From Gammaproteobacteria bacterium (GTDB taxonomy: Bacteria > Pseudomonadota > Gammaproteobacteria > Steroidobacterales > Steroidobacteraceae): DNA of 21,152 bases. The first letter of the stretch is position 1. Each line of letters opens with the position of its first letter. The notes under the pieces are model-generated. The model was not told the origin of the DNA, did not search any database, and was given only the letters and a program-made list of their open reading frames with translations. Positions 8,755 through 17,274 of the stretch are shown in pieces. The stretch is from assembly GCA_030039615.1 (NCBI GenBank), contig JASHVF010000327.1, positions 1 through 21,152 on the forward strand, written 5' to 3'. The position numbers and the translations under genes are program-made.

Positions 8755-8850
8755 GGTCGAGACGATCTGTTACATTCGCGGCTGCTGGCTTGAGTGGTGG
8801 TCGCCATGAATACGAATAAATCGATCGCAGCTGCAGCGAGGGACCGCGGA

Positions 8851-11274
8851 ATGCGTCTCGGAATGACTGCTAAGCCCCGGAAATCGGCCTCCCGGCTCTA
8901 CCTCACGGCGTGGCTCGCGCTCGCGGCGGTGGCCGGTACACCGCTGATGGCGCCGGCGGATGAAGCGCCCCAGGCCGAACCCGCCGCCGGCAACGGTCAG
9001 CTGCAGGAAGTCATCGTCTACGCGCGGCGCCGCGCCGAGCCCATCGAGCAGACGCCGCTCGCGATCACGGTGGAGACCGGCCAGGAGCTGCTCGAGAGCA
9101 ATGCCGTGCTGCTGGAGGACGTCGGCCGCAACGTGCCCAACACCCACATGTATGCCTCGCCGCAGTCGGTGTCGGCTCTGGATGTCACCATGCGGGGACA
9201 GACCGTCAACCGCGACGCGATCGTGTTCGATCCCGCGGTGGGCCTCTACGTGGACGGCGTATACGTCGCCAACGGCCAGGGCTCGATGGCGACGCTGCTC
9301 GACGTCGACTCGGTGGAGATTCTGCGCGGCTCGCAGGGCACGCTCTTCGGGCGCGACAACACCGGCGGCTCCATCCTGCTGCTCACCAATCGTCCGGATC
9401 TCTCCGCCCCCTCGGCCGAGGCTGCGACCTCGTTCGGCGATTACGGCGAGTTCATGGCGCGCGGCATCGTCAACGTGCCGGTGAGCGATACCTTCGGCCT
9501 GCGCTTCGCGTATCAGAGCGACCAGCGTGACGGCTTCGGCTCGAGCATCTCCTCGGGACAGGACGACCTCGAGAACCAGCATCGCTGGCAGGCACGCGCC
9601 GGCGCGCTGTGGAAGCCGGACGCCGCCACCGAGGTCTACTTCACCTACGAGCACTTCGAGGCACGCGAGGCCGGTGCGATCCTGCACGGGCTCACCGGGC
9701 CGGCCCCCGGAACGCTCGTATCGCAGCTCGGCGAGGCGCTCGGGGAGTTCTCGATGATCCCGGGAATTCCCACGGTCGCCTTCCCCAGCAACCCGTTCCA
9801 GACGGACGGCAACTTCCCGGCGAGCGATGACGCGACCACCGACTCGCTGCAGCTCACCGCCTCACACACTCTCGACAACGGGCTGGCCCTCAAACTGATC
9901 CTCGGTTACCGCTACCTCGACGCCACCACCGCGCTCGACGTCGACGCCACCACGCTGCCGCTCGCCGACTCCACACTCGGCAACTACTCGAATGAGAAGA
10001 GCGCGGAGCTGCAGCTGAACGGTAAGTCGCTCGCCGACCGGCTCGACTGGGTCGGGGGCCTCTACTGGTTCCGCGACAACGGCTCGGCGCCCTCGGTGCA
10101 TTCGCCCGCATCGCCCGAGTTCCTCGACGCGCTCGGCGAGGTGGCGCAGCTCACCGGATGCCCGACTGCGCCCACCTGTCTCAACCTCGGCGGTTATTTC
10201 GCGCCGCTGCCGGTGTACGAGACCAACTCGGTGATGAACAGCTCGCTCGCCGCGTACCTGCACGGCGAGTACCGGCTCACCCCGGACTGGTACGTGGCCG
10301 CGGGGCTGCGCCGCACCGGCGACCAGCGCGACCTGGACGAGAACGACTACGCGATCGTGCCCGGCGTCGGTGAGAACTGCACCATCGGCGGGGCGCCGCC
10401 CGGCCCCTGTCCACCCGACGATCACAGCGTCAGTTACCAGTTCTGGTCGTGGGAGTTCTCGACGCGCTACGTCATCACGCCGGACCTCAACGCCTACGCA
10501 CGCATCGGGCGCAGCCAAAGATCCGGCGGCTGGAACGTGCCGGTCGCATCGCTCGACGACCAGCCATTCCGGCCCGAGCAGCTCACCGACTTCGAGGTCG
10601 GGCTCAAGGCCGACCTGCTGGATCACACGCTGCTCGTCAACGGCGACGTGTTCTACGGCCGCTACGACGACATGCAGCGCCTCCTGGCGCAGCTCATCGA
10701 CGGCACCCCGTCCACCCTGGTGGTCAACGCCGGGCGCGCGCGGGTGAGCGGCGTGGAGCTCGAGACCAAGTGGTACATCGCGCGCCCGTTCTCGCTGCAG
10801 GGCTCGTTCGGCTACACCGACGCGCGTTATCTCAGCTTCCTCTACCAGCCGGTGCCGGGCGGCCCGGTGGTGAATCTCGCGAACAACGACTTTTACGAGA
10901 CGCCGCGCTACCAGGCATCGCTCGCCGCGGTGGTCGAGATCCCGACCACGGTCGGCGATGTGACGCTGCGCGCCGACTACGCCTGGCAGGACAAGGTGCA
11001 GTTCAACGTCATCAACGATTTCAACTACCAGGGCTCCTACGGAACGCTCAACGGACGCATGGCGCTCGCGGAACCGCGGCGCCGCTGGGAGCTCGCTCTC
11101 TTCGGCGATAACCTCACCGACAAGCGCTACGCCTACACCGGCGGCACCGTCGAGGCGTTCAGCGCGACTCCCACGGGGGTAGTGCCGACGCCCACGATCG
11201 CCTGGAACATCCCGGGCGCGCCGCGCACCTACGGCATCGAGGGCATCTACCGCTGGAATCCGCGCGCTGAGTGA
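8851..11274 (+). CDS. TonB-dependent outer-membrane receptor
   Basis: This is a 22-strand barrel and plug protein for active uptake of a scarce ligand (siderophore, glycan, vitamin or aromatic), energised by TonB. The signal peptide reads SRLYLTAWLALAAVAGTPLMAPA. The mature N-terminus carries a TonB-box-like LQEVIVYARRR. The plug then shows VGLYVDGVYVANGQGS, VEILRGSQGTLFGRDNTGGS and LLTNRPD, the classic family signature. Barrel segments such as GRSQRSGGWN, LTDFEVGLKADLLD and NGRMALAEPRRRWELALFGDNLTDKRYAYTGGT are recognisable, although no ligand class is evident. The chosen ATG has GAGGGA seven bases upstream. In-frame alternatives are ATG 8806 and GTG 8794, but codons 8806-8850 have poor GC at third positions. 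The C-terminus ends in GIYRWNPRAE, without the usual terminal aromatic. The stop overlaps the next start. Confidence 0.93.
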   Translation: MRLGMTAKPRKSASRLYLTAWLALAAVAGTPLMAPADEAPQAEPAAGNGQLQEVIVYARRRAEPIEQTPLAITVETGQELLESNAVLLEDVGRNVPNTHMYASPQSVSALDVTMRGQTVNRDAIVFDPAVGLYVDGVYVANGQGSMATLLDVDSVEILRGSQGTLFGRDNTGGSILLLTNRPDLSAPSAEAATSFGDYGEFMARGIVNVPVSDTFGLRFAYQSDQRDGFGSSISSGQDDLENQHRWQARAGALWKPDAATEVYFTYEHFEAREAGAILHGLTGPAPGTLVSQLGEALGEFSMIPGIPTVAFPSNPFQTDGNFPASDDATTDSLQLTASHTLDNGLALKLILGYRYLDATTALDVDATTLPLADSTLGNYSNEKSAELQLNGKSLADRLDWVGGLYWFRDNGSAPSVHSPASPEFLDALGEVAQLTGCPTAPTCLNLGGYFAPLPVYETNSVMNSSLAAYLHGEYRLTPDWYVAAGLRRTGDQRDLDENDYAIVPGVGENCTIGGAPPGPCPPDDHSVSYQFWSWEFSTRYVITPDLNAYARIGRSQRSGGWNVPVASLDDQPFRPEQLTDFEVGLKADLLDHTLLVNGDVFYGRYDDMQRLLAQLIDGTPSTLVVNAGRARVSGVELETKWYIARPFSLQGSFGYTDARYLSFLYQPVPGGPVVNLANNDFYETPRYQASLAAVVEIPTTVGDVTLRADYAWQDKVQFNVINDFNYQGSYGTLNGRMALAEPRRRWELALFGDNLTDKRYAYTGGTVEAFSATPTGVVPTPTIAWNIPGAPRTYGIEGIYRWNPRAE

Positions 11275-12545
11275 GGCTGCGCGTGCGCGCGCGCCGCACC
11301 GCAGCGGGGAGGGCTTGCGGCCTCGCCGCGGCGCTCGCCGTCGCGGCGCTCGCCGCGCCCGGTGCGCGCGCCGATGAAGGCGCCCTGGACCGTTTCCTCG
11401 ATCCCGCCACGGCGCCGTTCATCCCGATCCCCGAGATCGACCTCGATCCCTACAGCGGCACGACTCTCGGGATCATTCCGACGGTGTTGCGCACCAACAC
11501 CCAGGACCAGATCGACGAGATCATCGCCCCCGACGTCATCCGCAATCAGTACTTCGGCTGGGGCAGCCGCATGCGCGCCTTCGGCTTTCCTTCGGTGGAC
11601 GAGGAATGGATGGTGGTCGGAGGCGGCAAGCAACGCGTCGAGCGCGAGTTCGACGGCCGCTACGCCGCCGGGGAGCTGCGCACGAGCGCCTGGAGCTGGT
11701 CGGTGGAGGCCGTCTACGACCGCAGCGGCAGTCCGCGCTTCTTCGGCGTCGGCAATGCATCGCTGACCGCCGACCAGACGAACTATCTCGACGATCAGGG
11801 ACGCGTCGATCTGTCCCTGGGGCGCAATTTCTCCCCGGCGCTGCAGCTCGCCTACCTGCTGCGCGTGCGTTATGTCGACGTGTTGCCCGGGGTGCTGCCG
11901 CAGGTTCCCTCCATCACGACGCTGTTTCCCGGCGAGCCCGGCATCGGCACCGAGCACGAGCTGCAGCAGCGTGTCACGCTCACCTACGACACGCGTGACT
12001 CGCCCGTCATTCCGCACAGCGGCGAGCGGCTGCTGGCATACATGGGGGTGGTATCGCGTGCGTTCGCGAGCTCGGTTTCCTACACCTACGTGGGTGCCGC
12101 GGCGCAGGGTTACCAGGGGCTCGACCAGGATCTGACACTCGCCTGGCACGCCGCGCTGCGTTTCATGCCGTCGGCGCGGGGCGCACCCTTCTGGGCCCTC
12201 AGCAGCCTCGGCGGCGACCAGAGCGTGCCCGGACAGAGCGAGCCGCTGCGTTCCGAGGGTGTCGACCGCTTTATCGACCACAACCTCAGTGCGGCGGGAA
12301 CCGAGCTGCGCACGCGCGTGGCGAACTTCGACGCCTTCGGTACGCAGGTAATCCTCGAGCTCGCGCCGTTCATCGACACCGGCAAGGTGTTCGCCGATGC
12401 CGGCGCGAGTCCACTCTCGCACCTGCATACCGCCGCCGGCCTCGGCGTGCGCGGTATCGCCAGCCCGCACGTGGTCGGCTACGTCGACATGGGCTACGGC
12501 CAGGGAAGGGGCGCGGTGTTCAGCGGCATCAACTATCCGTTCTGA
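11271..12545 (+). CDS. POTRA-less Omp85/D15 (BamA/TamA-type) outer-membrane barrel protein
   Basis: This 424-residue secreted barrel protein has a signal peptide that ends in GARA before DEGAL (cleavage after about residue 34). The surface-antigen D15 domain is suggested by LTYDTRDSPVIPHSGERLLAYMG, which matches the DTRD-x-P...G pattern. It is also suggested by LGGDQSVPGQ followed by LRSEGVDRFIDHNLSAAGTELR, the position of the family LGG...LRG(Y)...ELR motif. The C-terminus ends SGINYPF with the terminal Phe expected for BAM-recognised barrels. No POTRA domains precede the barrel, so it is not a full BamA or TamA. It starts with a GTG whose last three bases are the TGA of the receptor gene, so translation is probably coupled. 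Its role may be assembly, export or lipid handling for the receptor system; this is not known. Confidence 0.82.
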   Translation: MRLRVRARRTAAGRACGLAAALAVAALAAPGARADEGALDRFLDPATAPFIPIPEIDLDPYSGTTLGIIPTVLRTNTQDQIDEIIAPDVIRNQYFGWGSRMRAFGFPSVDEEWMVVGGGKQRVEREFDGRYAAGELRTSAWSWSVEAVYDRSGSPRFFGVGNASLTADQTNYLDDQGRVDLSLGRNFSPALQLAYLLRVRYVDVLPGVLPQVPSITTLFPGEPGIGTEHELQQRVTLTYDTRDSPVIPHSGERLLAYMGVVSRAFASSVSYTYVGAAAQGYQGLDQDLTLAWHAALRFMPSARGAPFWALSSLGGDQSVPGQSEPLRSEGVDRFIDHNLSAAGTELRTRVANFDAFGTQVILELAPFIDTGKVFADAGASPLSHLHTAAGLGVRGIASPHVVGYVDMGYGQGRGAVFSGINYPF

Positions 12546-12565
12546 CATGGCAGAATCGCTGCCGC

Positions 12566-14146
12566 ATGCGGTGGGAGAAGCTCAGGACTCCGGTGCTCTA
12601 TCTGCTGGCGGCGGTTGCCATCCTGGTGCCGGTGGTGGCGGCCGTGTGGCAGGCGGGACATCAGAGCCTGCTGCGCCAGGAGCGGCGCGCCGCTTCCTTC
12701 GCGGCCGAGATCCTGCAGCGTAGCGACCGCATCACCGACCAGATACGCCAGGCGATCACTGAGCTGCGCGACGCTCACGCGGAGGATCCGTGCTCGGAGC
12801 GCAATCTTGCGCTGATGCGCGCGCTGGTCATCCGCTCCAACCTGCTGCTCGACGTGGGCTATCTCAGGGATGATGTGCTGCTGTGCTCCTCCTTTGGCCG
12901 CGTTCCGCTGCCACTCGGGCCGCCGACCTACACTACGGCGCTCGGCTACGTGATTCGGGTCGGCGCGCGCCATCCGCTCGCGCCGGACGCGTCCATCCTG
13001 GTGATCTCCGACCCCGGCAGCAACTACGCCGTGCTGATCAGCCCGACGCTGGCCACCGACGCCATGCCGGAGGAGAGCAACCTGGTGCTCGGCGTGATGA
13101 GCGTGCAGCGCAAGCAGATGCTGACGCTGCGCGGGCCGTTCCGCCCGGAGTGGCTCGCGAAGATCGGCAACTCGCCCGAGGGCACCTTCTACGACGGCGC
13201 CAGCGTGGTCGCGTGGCAGCGCTCGGCGCGCGGCGATTACCTGGCGTTCGCCGCGATTGGTCGGGATCGGATCGCCGAGGACGAGCGTCACATCGTATTG
13301 GTGCTGCTGCCGATCGGCGCCGCGGCCGCGGCGCTCCTGGTGTTCGTGATGGTACGTCTGGCGCGCCTGCAGGCGTCGATGCCGAGGTTGCTGCGCAGCG
13401 CCATCAGAAGGGGAGAGCTGTATCTCGTCTACCAGCCGATCGTAAATCTCGAGAGCGGGGCGTGGCAGGGCGCCGAGGCGCTGCTGCGCTGGCGCCGGCC
13501 GGGCGGCGAGCTGATCAGCCCGGAGCTCTTCATCCCGATCGCCGAGAGCCGCCAGCTGATGGGGCGCATCACGGATGCGGTGATGAGGATCTTCGAGCGC
13601 GACGCGGCGGAGCTGCTGCGCGAGCGGCCGGATTTCCACATCAGTCTGAATCTCTCGGCCACGGACATCTGCAGTCCCGACATCGTCGATCGGCTGACTG
13701 CCATGATCGGGCGCATGCGGATCTCGGCGGCCAATCTGCAGGTCGATGCCACCGAGCGCGTGTTCATGAACGTCGAGGCCAGCCGGCACAACATTCGGCT
13801 GCTGCGCGCCGCCGGCATCGCAGTCGCGATCGACGACTTCGGGACCGGCTACTCGAGCCTCTCGTATCTGCACAACCTCGAGGTCGACCGTCTCAAGATC
13901 GACCGCTCGTTCATCGACACCATCGGTACGGAGGCGGTCACGAGCCAGGTGGTGCGGCACATCATCGCGATGGCGAAGTCGCTCAACATGCAGATGATCG
14001 CCGAGGGCGTCGAGACCGCGGCGCAGGCGCAGTTCCTGCGCACACACGGCGTGCAATACGGCCAGGGGTGGCTGTTCTCCAGGCCGCTGCCGATGGAGCA
14101 GCTCATGCGGCAGCTCCCGGGGGATGCGCCGCTGCGCGCGCGTTAA
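12566..14146 (+). CDS. Membrane-anchored CSS-motif EAL c-di-GMP phosphodiesterase
   Basis: This 526-residue enzyme is expected to hydrolyse c-di-GMP to pGpG. A transmembrane helix lies at about 9-29 and a second at about 242-264. They enclose a periplasmic CSS domain with LLCSSFGR (Cys107) and a second cysteine at 76, probably a redox-sensing disulfide pair. The cytoplasmic EAL domain runs from about 275 to 515. Expected catalytic residues are visible: Glu304 in AEALLRW, Asn362 in SLNLSA, Asp423-Asp424 in IDDFGTGYSSL, Lys444 in RLKIDRSF, Glu480 in AEGVET and Gln500 in GQGWLFSRP. In the E-x-T-E motif the first Glu, a metal ligand in the family, is Asp394 (VDATE); Glu397 is kept. The start lies 20 bases after the D15 gene with a poor ribosome site. 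It may tie receptor activity to biofilm or motility control. Confidence 0.95.
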   Translation: MRWEKLRTPVLYLLAAVAILVPVVAAVWQAGHQSLLRQERRAASFAAEILQRSDRITDQIRQAITELRDAHAEDPCSERNLALMRALVIRSNLLLDVGYLRDDVLLCSSFGRVPLPLGPPTYTTALGYVIRVGARHPLAPDASILVISDPGSNYAVLISPTLATDAMPEESNLVLGVMSVQRKQMLTLRGPFRPEWLAKIGNSPEGTFYDGASVVAWQRSARGDYLAFAAIGRDRIAEDERHIVLVLLPIGAAAAALLVFVMVRLARLQASMPRLLRSAIRRGELYLVYQPIVNLESGAWQGAEALLRWRRPGGELISPELFIPIAESRQLMGRITDAVMRIFERDAAELLRERPDFHISLNLSATDICSPDIVDRLTAMIGRMRISAANLQVDATERVFMNVEASRHNIRLLRAAGIAVAIDDFGTGYSSLSYLHNLEVDRLKIDRSFIDTIGTEAVTSQVVRHIIAMAKSLNMQMIAEGVETAAQAQFLRTHGVQYGQGWLFSRPLPMEQLMRQLPGDAPLRAR

Positions 14147-14237
14147 CACGCGGGGCGCTGCCGCGGCCATTGTCACGACGGCGCTCGCCGACGATCGAAG
14201 TTGATCCTGACGAGCTCTGAGGCGGGGCGGCAGTCGA

Positions 14238-14267
14238 TTGCCTGGCCCGCGTGCGCGCCCCTACAAT
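14238..14267 (+). promoter_or_regulatory. Candidate sigma-70 promoter for the GT41/methyltransferase gene
   Basis: TTGCCT (14238-14243) and TACAAT (14262-14267) are separated by 18 bases, giving four and five matches to the consensus hexamers. The predicted start is near 14274, leaving about 35 bases of leader before the ATG at 14309. It stands alone in the 162-base gap after the EAL gene, which suggests the glycosyltransferase has its own promoter. The rest of that gap shows no other clear signal. Confidence 0.45.
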
Positions 14268-14308
14268 CCCAGCCCGAACGCCCGCCGACCGGCGCCTGAC
14301 CTGGGTTC

Positions 14309-17062
14309 ATGGCAAGTCAAGACCTTCCCCTGCAAGAGCTGCTCGGTCGGATAAACGGCGGACAGGCCGCCGCGGCGTTGATCGACCTCGACAGGTTGTT
14401 GCGCAGGCAGCCGGCCAATGCGGCGCTGCTGGCACTGCGCGCCGAGGCGTTGCGCCTGAGCGGACGAGCAGCGGAGGCGGTGGCCGCCTTCCGTAAGGCC
14501 GGCGAGCACGGCGCCGGAGCGCGTAACTGGCTGGCCGCCGGAGTATTGCTGGCGGCGGAGCGCGACACCGATCAGGCGGTGGAGTGCCTGCGGCGCGGGC
14601 TGGCCGAAGCACCCGACGATGGCGAGGTGCTGGACGCGCTGGTCACGACACTCTTCAACGGCAACCGCCAGCGCGAGGCGATCGATTACGCGCGCCGTCA
14701 GCTGCTGAGATCCTCCGACCCGGTACGCCTGTCGCGCGCAGCCCTGCTGCTGCAGGCTACCGATCACTACGAGGAGGCGGCGGGCGCTTTTCGCAGGATT
14801 CTCGAGCTCGCGCCGGATGATCCGGCGCTGCATGGCGCGGCACTGGTGTCGGCGCGCTTCACCTGCGACTGGGACTGGATCGAGTCACTGCAGCGCAAGA
14901 TCAGCTCCTGCTATGAGCGCGGAGAGTTCGGCACGCCGCAGGAGTACCCACTGACGCACCTCACCTGGTGTGCCGACGAAGCCTGGAACCTCGGAGTCAC
15001 AGGTGCATACGTGAAGCGCATGGTGCCGGCGGTCGAGCCGCTGGAGCGCCCCCGGCCGGCGGCCGCCAGCGAGCGCCTGCGGGTCGGCTATCTCTCCTCC
15101 GACTTCCGCAATCACGCCACCATGCACCTGATGGTGGGACTGTTCGAGGCGCACGATCGGCGGCGTTTCGAGGTGTTCGCGTACGACTACAGCAGCCCCG
15201 ACATCTCCGAGTACCGACAGCGCTTCCTCGAAGCCGTCGAGCACATCGTGCCGATTCATACGCTGAGCGACAAACCCGCCGCGCTGCGCATCGCCGAGGA
15301 TCGGCTCGACATCCTGTTCGATCTGAAGCTCTACACCGGCGGTGGCCGGCCGGGCATCCTCGCCTATCGTCCCGCACGGCTGCAGGCCGCCTACCTCGGC
15401 TTTCCCGGGAGCGCCGCGAGCGCCGACATCGATTACATCGTCGCGGATCGCTTCGTGACTCCCGACAGCAGCGCGCCGCATTTCAGCGAGGCGTTCTGCC
15501 GGCTGCCGCACAGCTACCAATGCAACGATCGCAAGCGGCCGCGGGCCGCTGACCCCGGTACGCGCGCCCTGCACGGCCTGCCCGAGGAGCGGGTAGTGTT
15601 CGCCACGTTTAATCAGTCCTATAAGGTCGATCGCGCCAGCTTCACGGTCTGGATGCGGATCCTCAGGGAGGTGCCGCACAGCGTCCTTTGGCTGCTGGGT
15701 CAGGGTGAGGCGGCAATCGCGAATCTTTCGCGCTACGCGCAGCTCGCCGGCGTTGCGCCGGAGCGGCTCGTGTTCGCCTCGTTCGCGCAGCCCCACGAGC
15801 ACCTCGCGCGGCTGCAGCTCGCCGACGCCGTGCTCGACACGCTCATCTGTAACGGCCACACCACGACCTCGGACGCGCTCTGGGCCGGGGTGCCGGTGAT
15901 CACCTGTCGCGGCCGGCATTTTGCCTCGCGGGTGAGTGAGAGTCTGCTGCACGCGATCGAGGTGCCGGAGCTCGTCGCGGCAGATGCCGATGACATGGTG
16001 CGGCTCGCCCAGCGCATCGGCACCGACCCCGCCTACCGCAGCGCGCTGCGCTCGCGGGTCGAGGCGAACCGGTTCAGCGCGCCGCTGTTCGACACGCTGC
16101 GCTTCACGCGCAATTTCGAGACCGCCATCGAGCTGATGGTGCAGCGGCACGCGGCCGCCGCGGCACGGACCCACATCGATGTGCCGGACTGCGGGCCGCT
16201 CGCGGCGCCCGCCGCGCCGATTCCGAGCCCCGCGGTTGCCGGCGCGCTGCGCCGGCCCTATGAGGCGTGTCCGCTGTGCGGCGCCGTTAGCGTCACCCTC
16301 GGGTTTGCCAACTGTTCCGGAAACGCGCTCTGGCACGAGCCCTTGCCGCCCACCATCGAGTGGATGCGCTGTCCAGCGTGCGGCCACATTCACTCGCGCA
16401 GTCACTGGACGGCGGCGGGACTGCTCGAGGTGCGGCGCAAGGCTCCGGCGCCGCCGCCGCTCAGCGCCGCGAATCTCGACCGCAGGCGCGCCGTCTGGGC
16501 GCCGGTCCTGGAACGAGCCACGGCGGCGCTCGGCGGTTATCGCACAGTCCTTCGCTGCGAAGGACGCCCTGTGTGGGTGGACGTCGGCTGCGGCGACGGC
16601 TCGCTGGTCATGGCGGCCGCGGACTATGGTTTTGCCGCCGTTGGCCTCGAGACGCGGGCTGAGGCGGCGGCTGGCATCCAGCGGCTCGGCTTCACGGCAC
16701 TGCACAGCGACTTTCTCGAGCTCAAATTCGAGGTGGTGGTCGATGTGCTCTCGATGATGGAAGTGCTCGAGCAGCTGCCGGAGCCGCGTGCCGCGCTGCG
16801 CAAAGCGGCCCAGGTGCTGAGGCCCGGTGGCGTACTCGTCGTCAGCACGGCCGATCCCAGCGCGTCCAGCTGGCAGCTCATGGAGCATGAGAACGTCAAT
16901 CCGTATTGGGCGGACCTCGAGCGGCATCACCACTTCGGTCGCGAGCGACTCTGCTCGCTCGTGAGCGAGAGCGGCTTCGAGGTGACGGCGTTCGCCATTC
17001 CCGACCGCTACAAGGCTCAGATGGAGCTGTACGCCGTGCGCGCGCCCGCACGGCAGCCTTGA
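14309..17062 (+). CDS. TPR/GT41 O-GlcNAc-transferase-like glycosyltransferase fused to zinc-ribbon SAM methyltransferase
   Basis: This is a 917-residue multidomain protein. Residues about 1-190 are TPR-like helices. Residues about 255-610 are a GT41 (SPINDLY/OGT) catalytic domain. It has VGYLSSDFRNHATMHLM (His269 matches the catalytic-region His of OGT), ATFNQSYKVD (Lys439 at the UDP-binding Lys position), VPHSVLWLL and CNGHTTTSDALWAGVPV followed by ASRVSESLL. A Pro/Ala linker (about 625-650) leads to a Cys4 site, CPLC (654-657) and CPAC (688-691). A class I methyltransferase follows, with VDVGCGDGS (757-765), EVLEQL and LRPGGVLVVST. The protein likely transfers a sugar from a nucleotide sugar to Ser/Thr and methylates a sugar or peptide. 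No signal peptide or Shine-Dalgarno is clear. The next gene encodes a Ser/Thr-rich repeat protein, a plausible acceptor. Domain calls are firm; the substrate is inferred. Confidence 0.92.
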   Translation: MASQDLPLQELLGRINGGQAAAALIDLDRLLRRQPANAALLALRAEALRLSGRAAEAVAAFRKAGEHGAGARNWLAAGVLLAAERDTDQAVECLRRGLAEAPDDGEVLDALVTTLFNGNRQREAIDYARRQLLRSSDPVRLSRAALLLQATDHYEEAAGAFRRILELAPDDPALHGAALVSARFTCDWDWIESLQRKISSCYERGEFGTPQEYPLTHLTWCADEAWNLGVTGAYVKRMVPAVEPLERPRPAAASERLRVGYLSSDFRNHATMHLMVGLFEAHDRRRFEVFAYDYSSPDISEYRQRFLEAVEHIVPIHTLSDKPAALRIAEDRLDILFDLKLYTGGGRPGILAYRPARLQAAYLGFPGSAASADIDYIVADRFVTPDSSAPHFSEAFCRLPHSYQCNDRKRPRAADPGTRALHGLPEERVVFATFNQSYKVDRASFTVWMRILREVPHSVLWLLGQGEAAIANLSRYAQLAGVAPERLVFASFAQPHEHLARLQLADAVLDTLICNGHTTTSDALWAGVPVITCRGRHFASRVSESLLHAIEVPELVAADADDMVRLAQRIGTDPAYRSALRSRVEANRFSAPLFDTLRFTRNFETAIELMVQRHAAAAARTHIDVPDCGPLAAPAAPIPSPAVAGALRRPYEACPLCGAVSVTLGFANCSGNALWHEPLPPTIEWMRCPACGHIHSRSHWTAAGLLEVRRKAPAPPPLSAANLDRRRAVWAPVLERATAALGGYRTVLRCEGRPVWVDVGCGDGSLVMAAADYGFAAVGLETRAEAAAGIQRLGFTALHSDFLELKFEVVVDVLSMMEVLEQLPEPRAALRKAAQVLRPGGVLVVSTADPSASSWQLMEHENVNPYWADLERHHHFGRERLCSLVSESGFEVTAFAIPDRYKAQMELYAVRAPARQP

Positions 17063-17103
17063 CATAAGCGAGCTGCCGCGTCCGCGGCGGGGCGCGCTGC
17101 GTC

Positions 17104-17117
17104 GTGAAGTGATTCAC
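17104..17117. promoter_or_regulatory. Inverted repeat GTGAA-N4-TTCAC in intergenic region
   Basis: GTGAA, spacer GTGA and TTCAC form an exact 5-bp dyad in the 212-base gap between the GT41 fusion gene and the repeat-protein gene. It could be a small operator or a minor hairpin. It is short enough to occur by chance. Confidence 0.2.
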
Positions 17118-17242
17118 AGTTGGCGCAGCTGGACTCCCCGGCGCACGCCCGGCAGCAGGCGCCACCCGCACGCAGCCCACGAATTGCCGTCGCCGCCCAC
17201 CCGCTCTCTCAAGGTCTGCAGGGCGCGGCCGATGACTGGGCC

Positions 17243-17259
17243 TGACGCATCACGCGTCA
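17243..17259 (+). promoter_or_regulatory. Leader hairpin TGACGC-ATCAC-GCGTCA just before the repeat-protein start
   Basis: An exact 6-bp stem with a 5-base loop lies two bases before the GGAG ribosome site and 15 bases before the ATG at 17275. In RNA it would sit next to the ribosome site and could modulate initiation. In DNA it could be an operator. The rest of the 212-base gap holds no gene or clear promoter. Confidence 0.3.
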
Positions 17260-17274
17260 CGGGAGTGGTGGCTC

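Noticed and set aside
12533..14176. 547-codon minus-strand frame opposite the EAL gene
   Set aside because: No motif, shadow of a well-supported phosphodiesterase.
14885..17065. 726-codon minus-strand frame opposite the GT41 fusion gene
   Set aside because: Low-complexity Arg/Gly/His composition and no domain; a shadow of the real gene.
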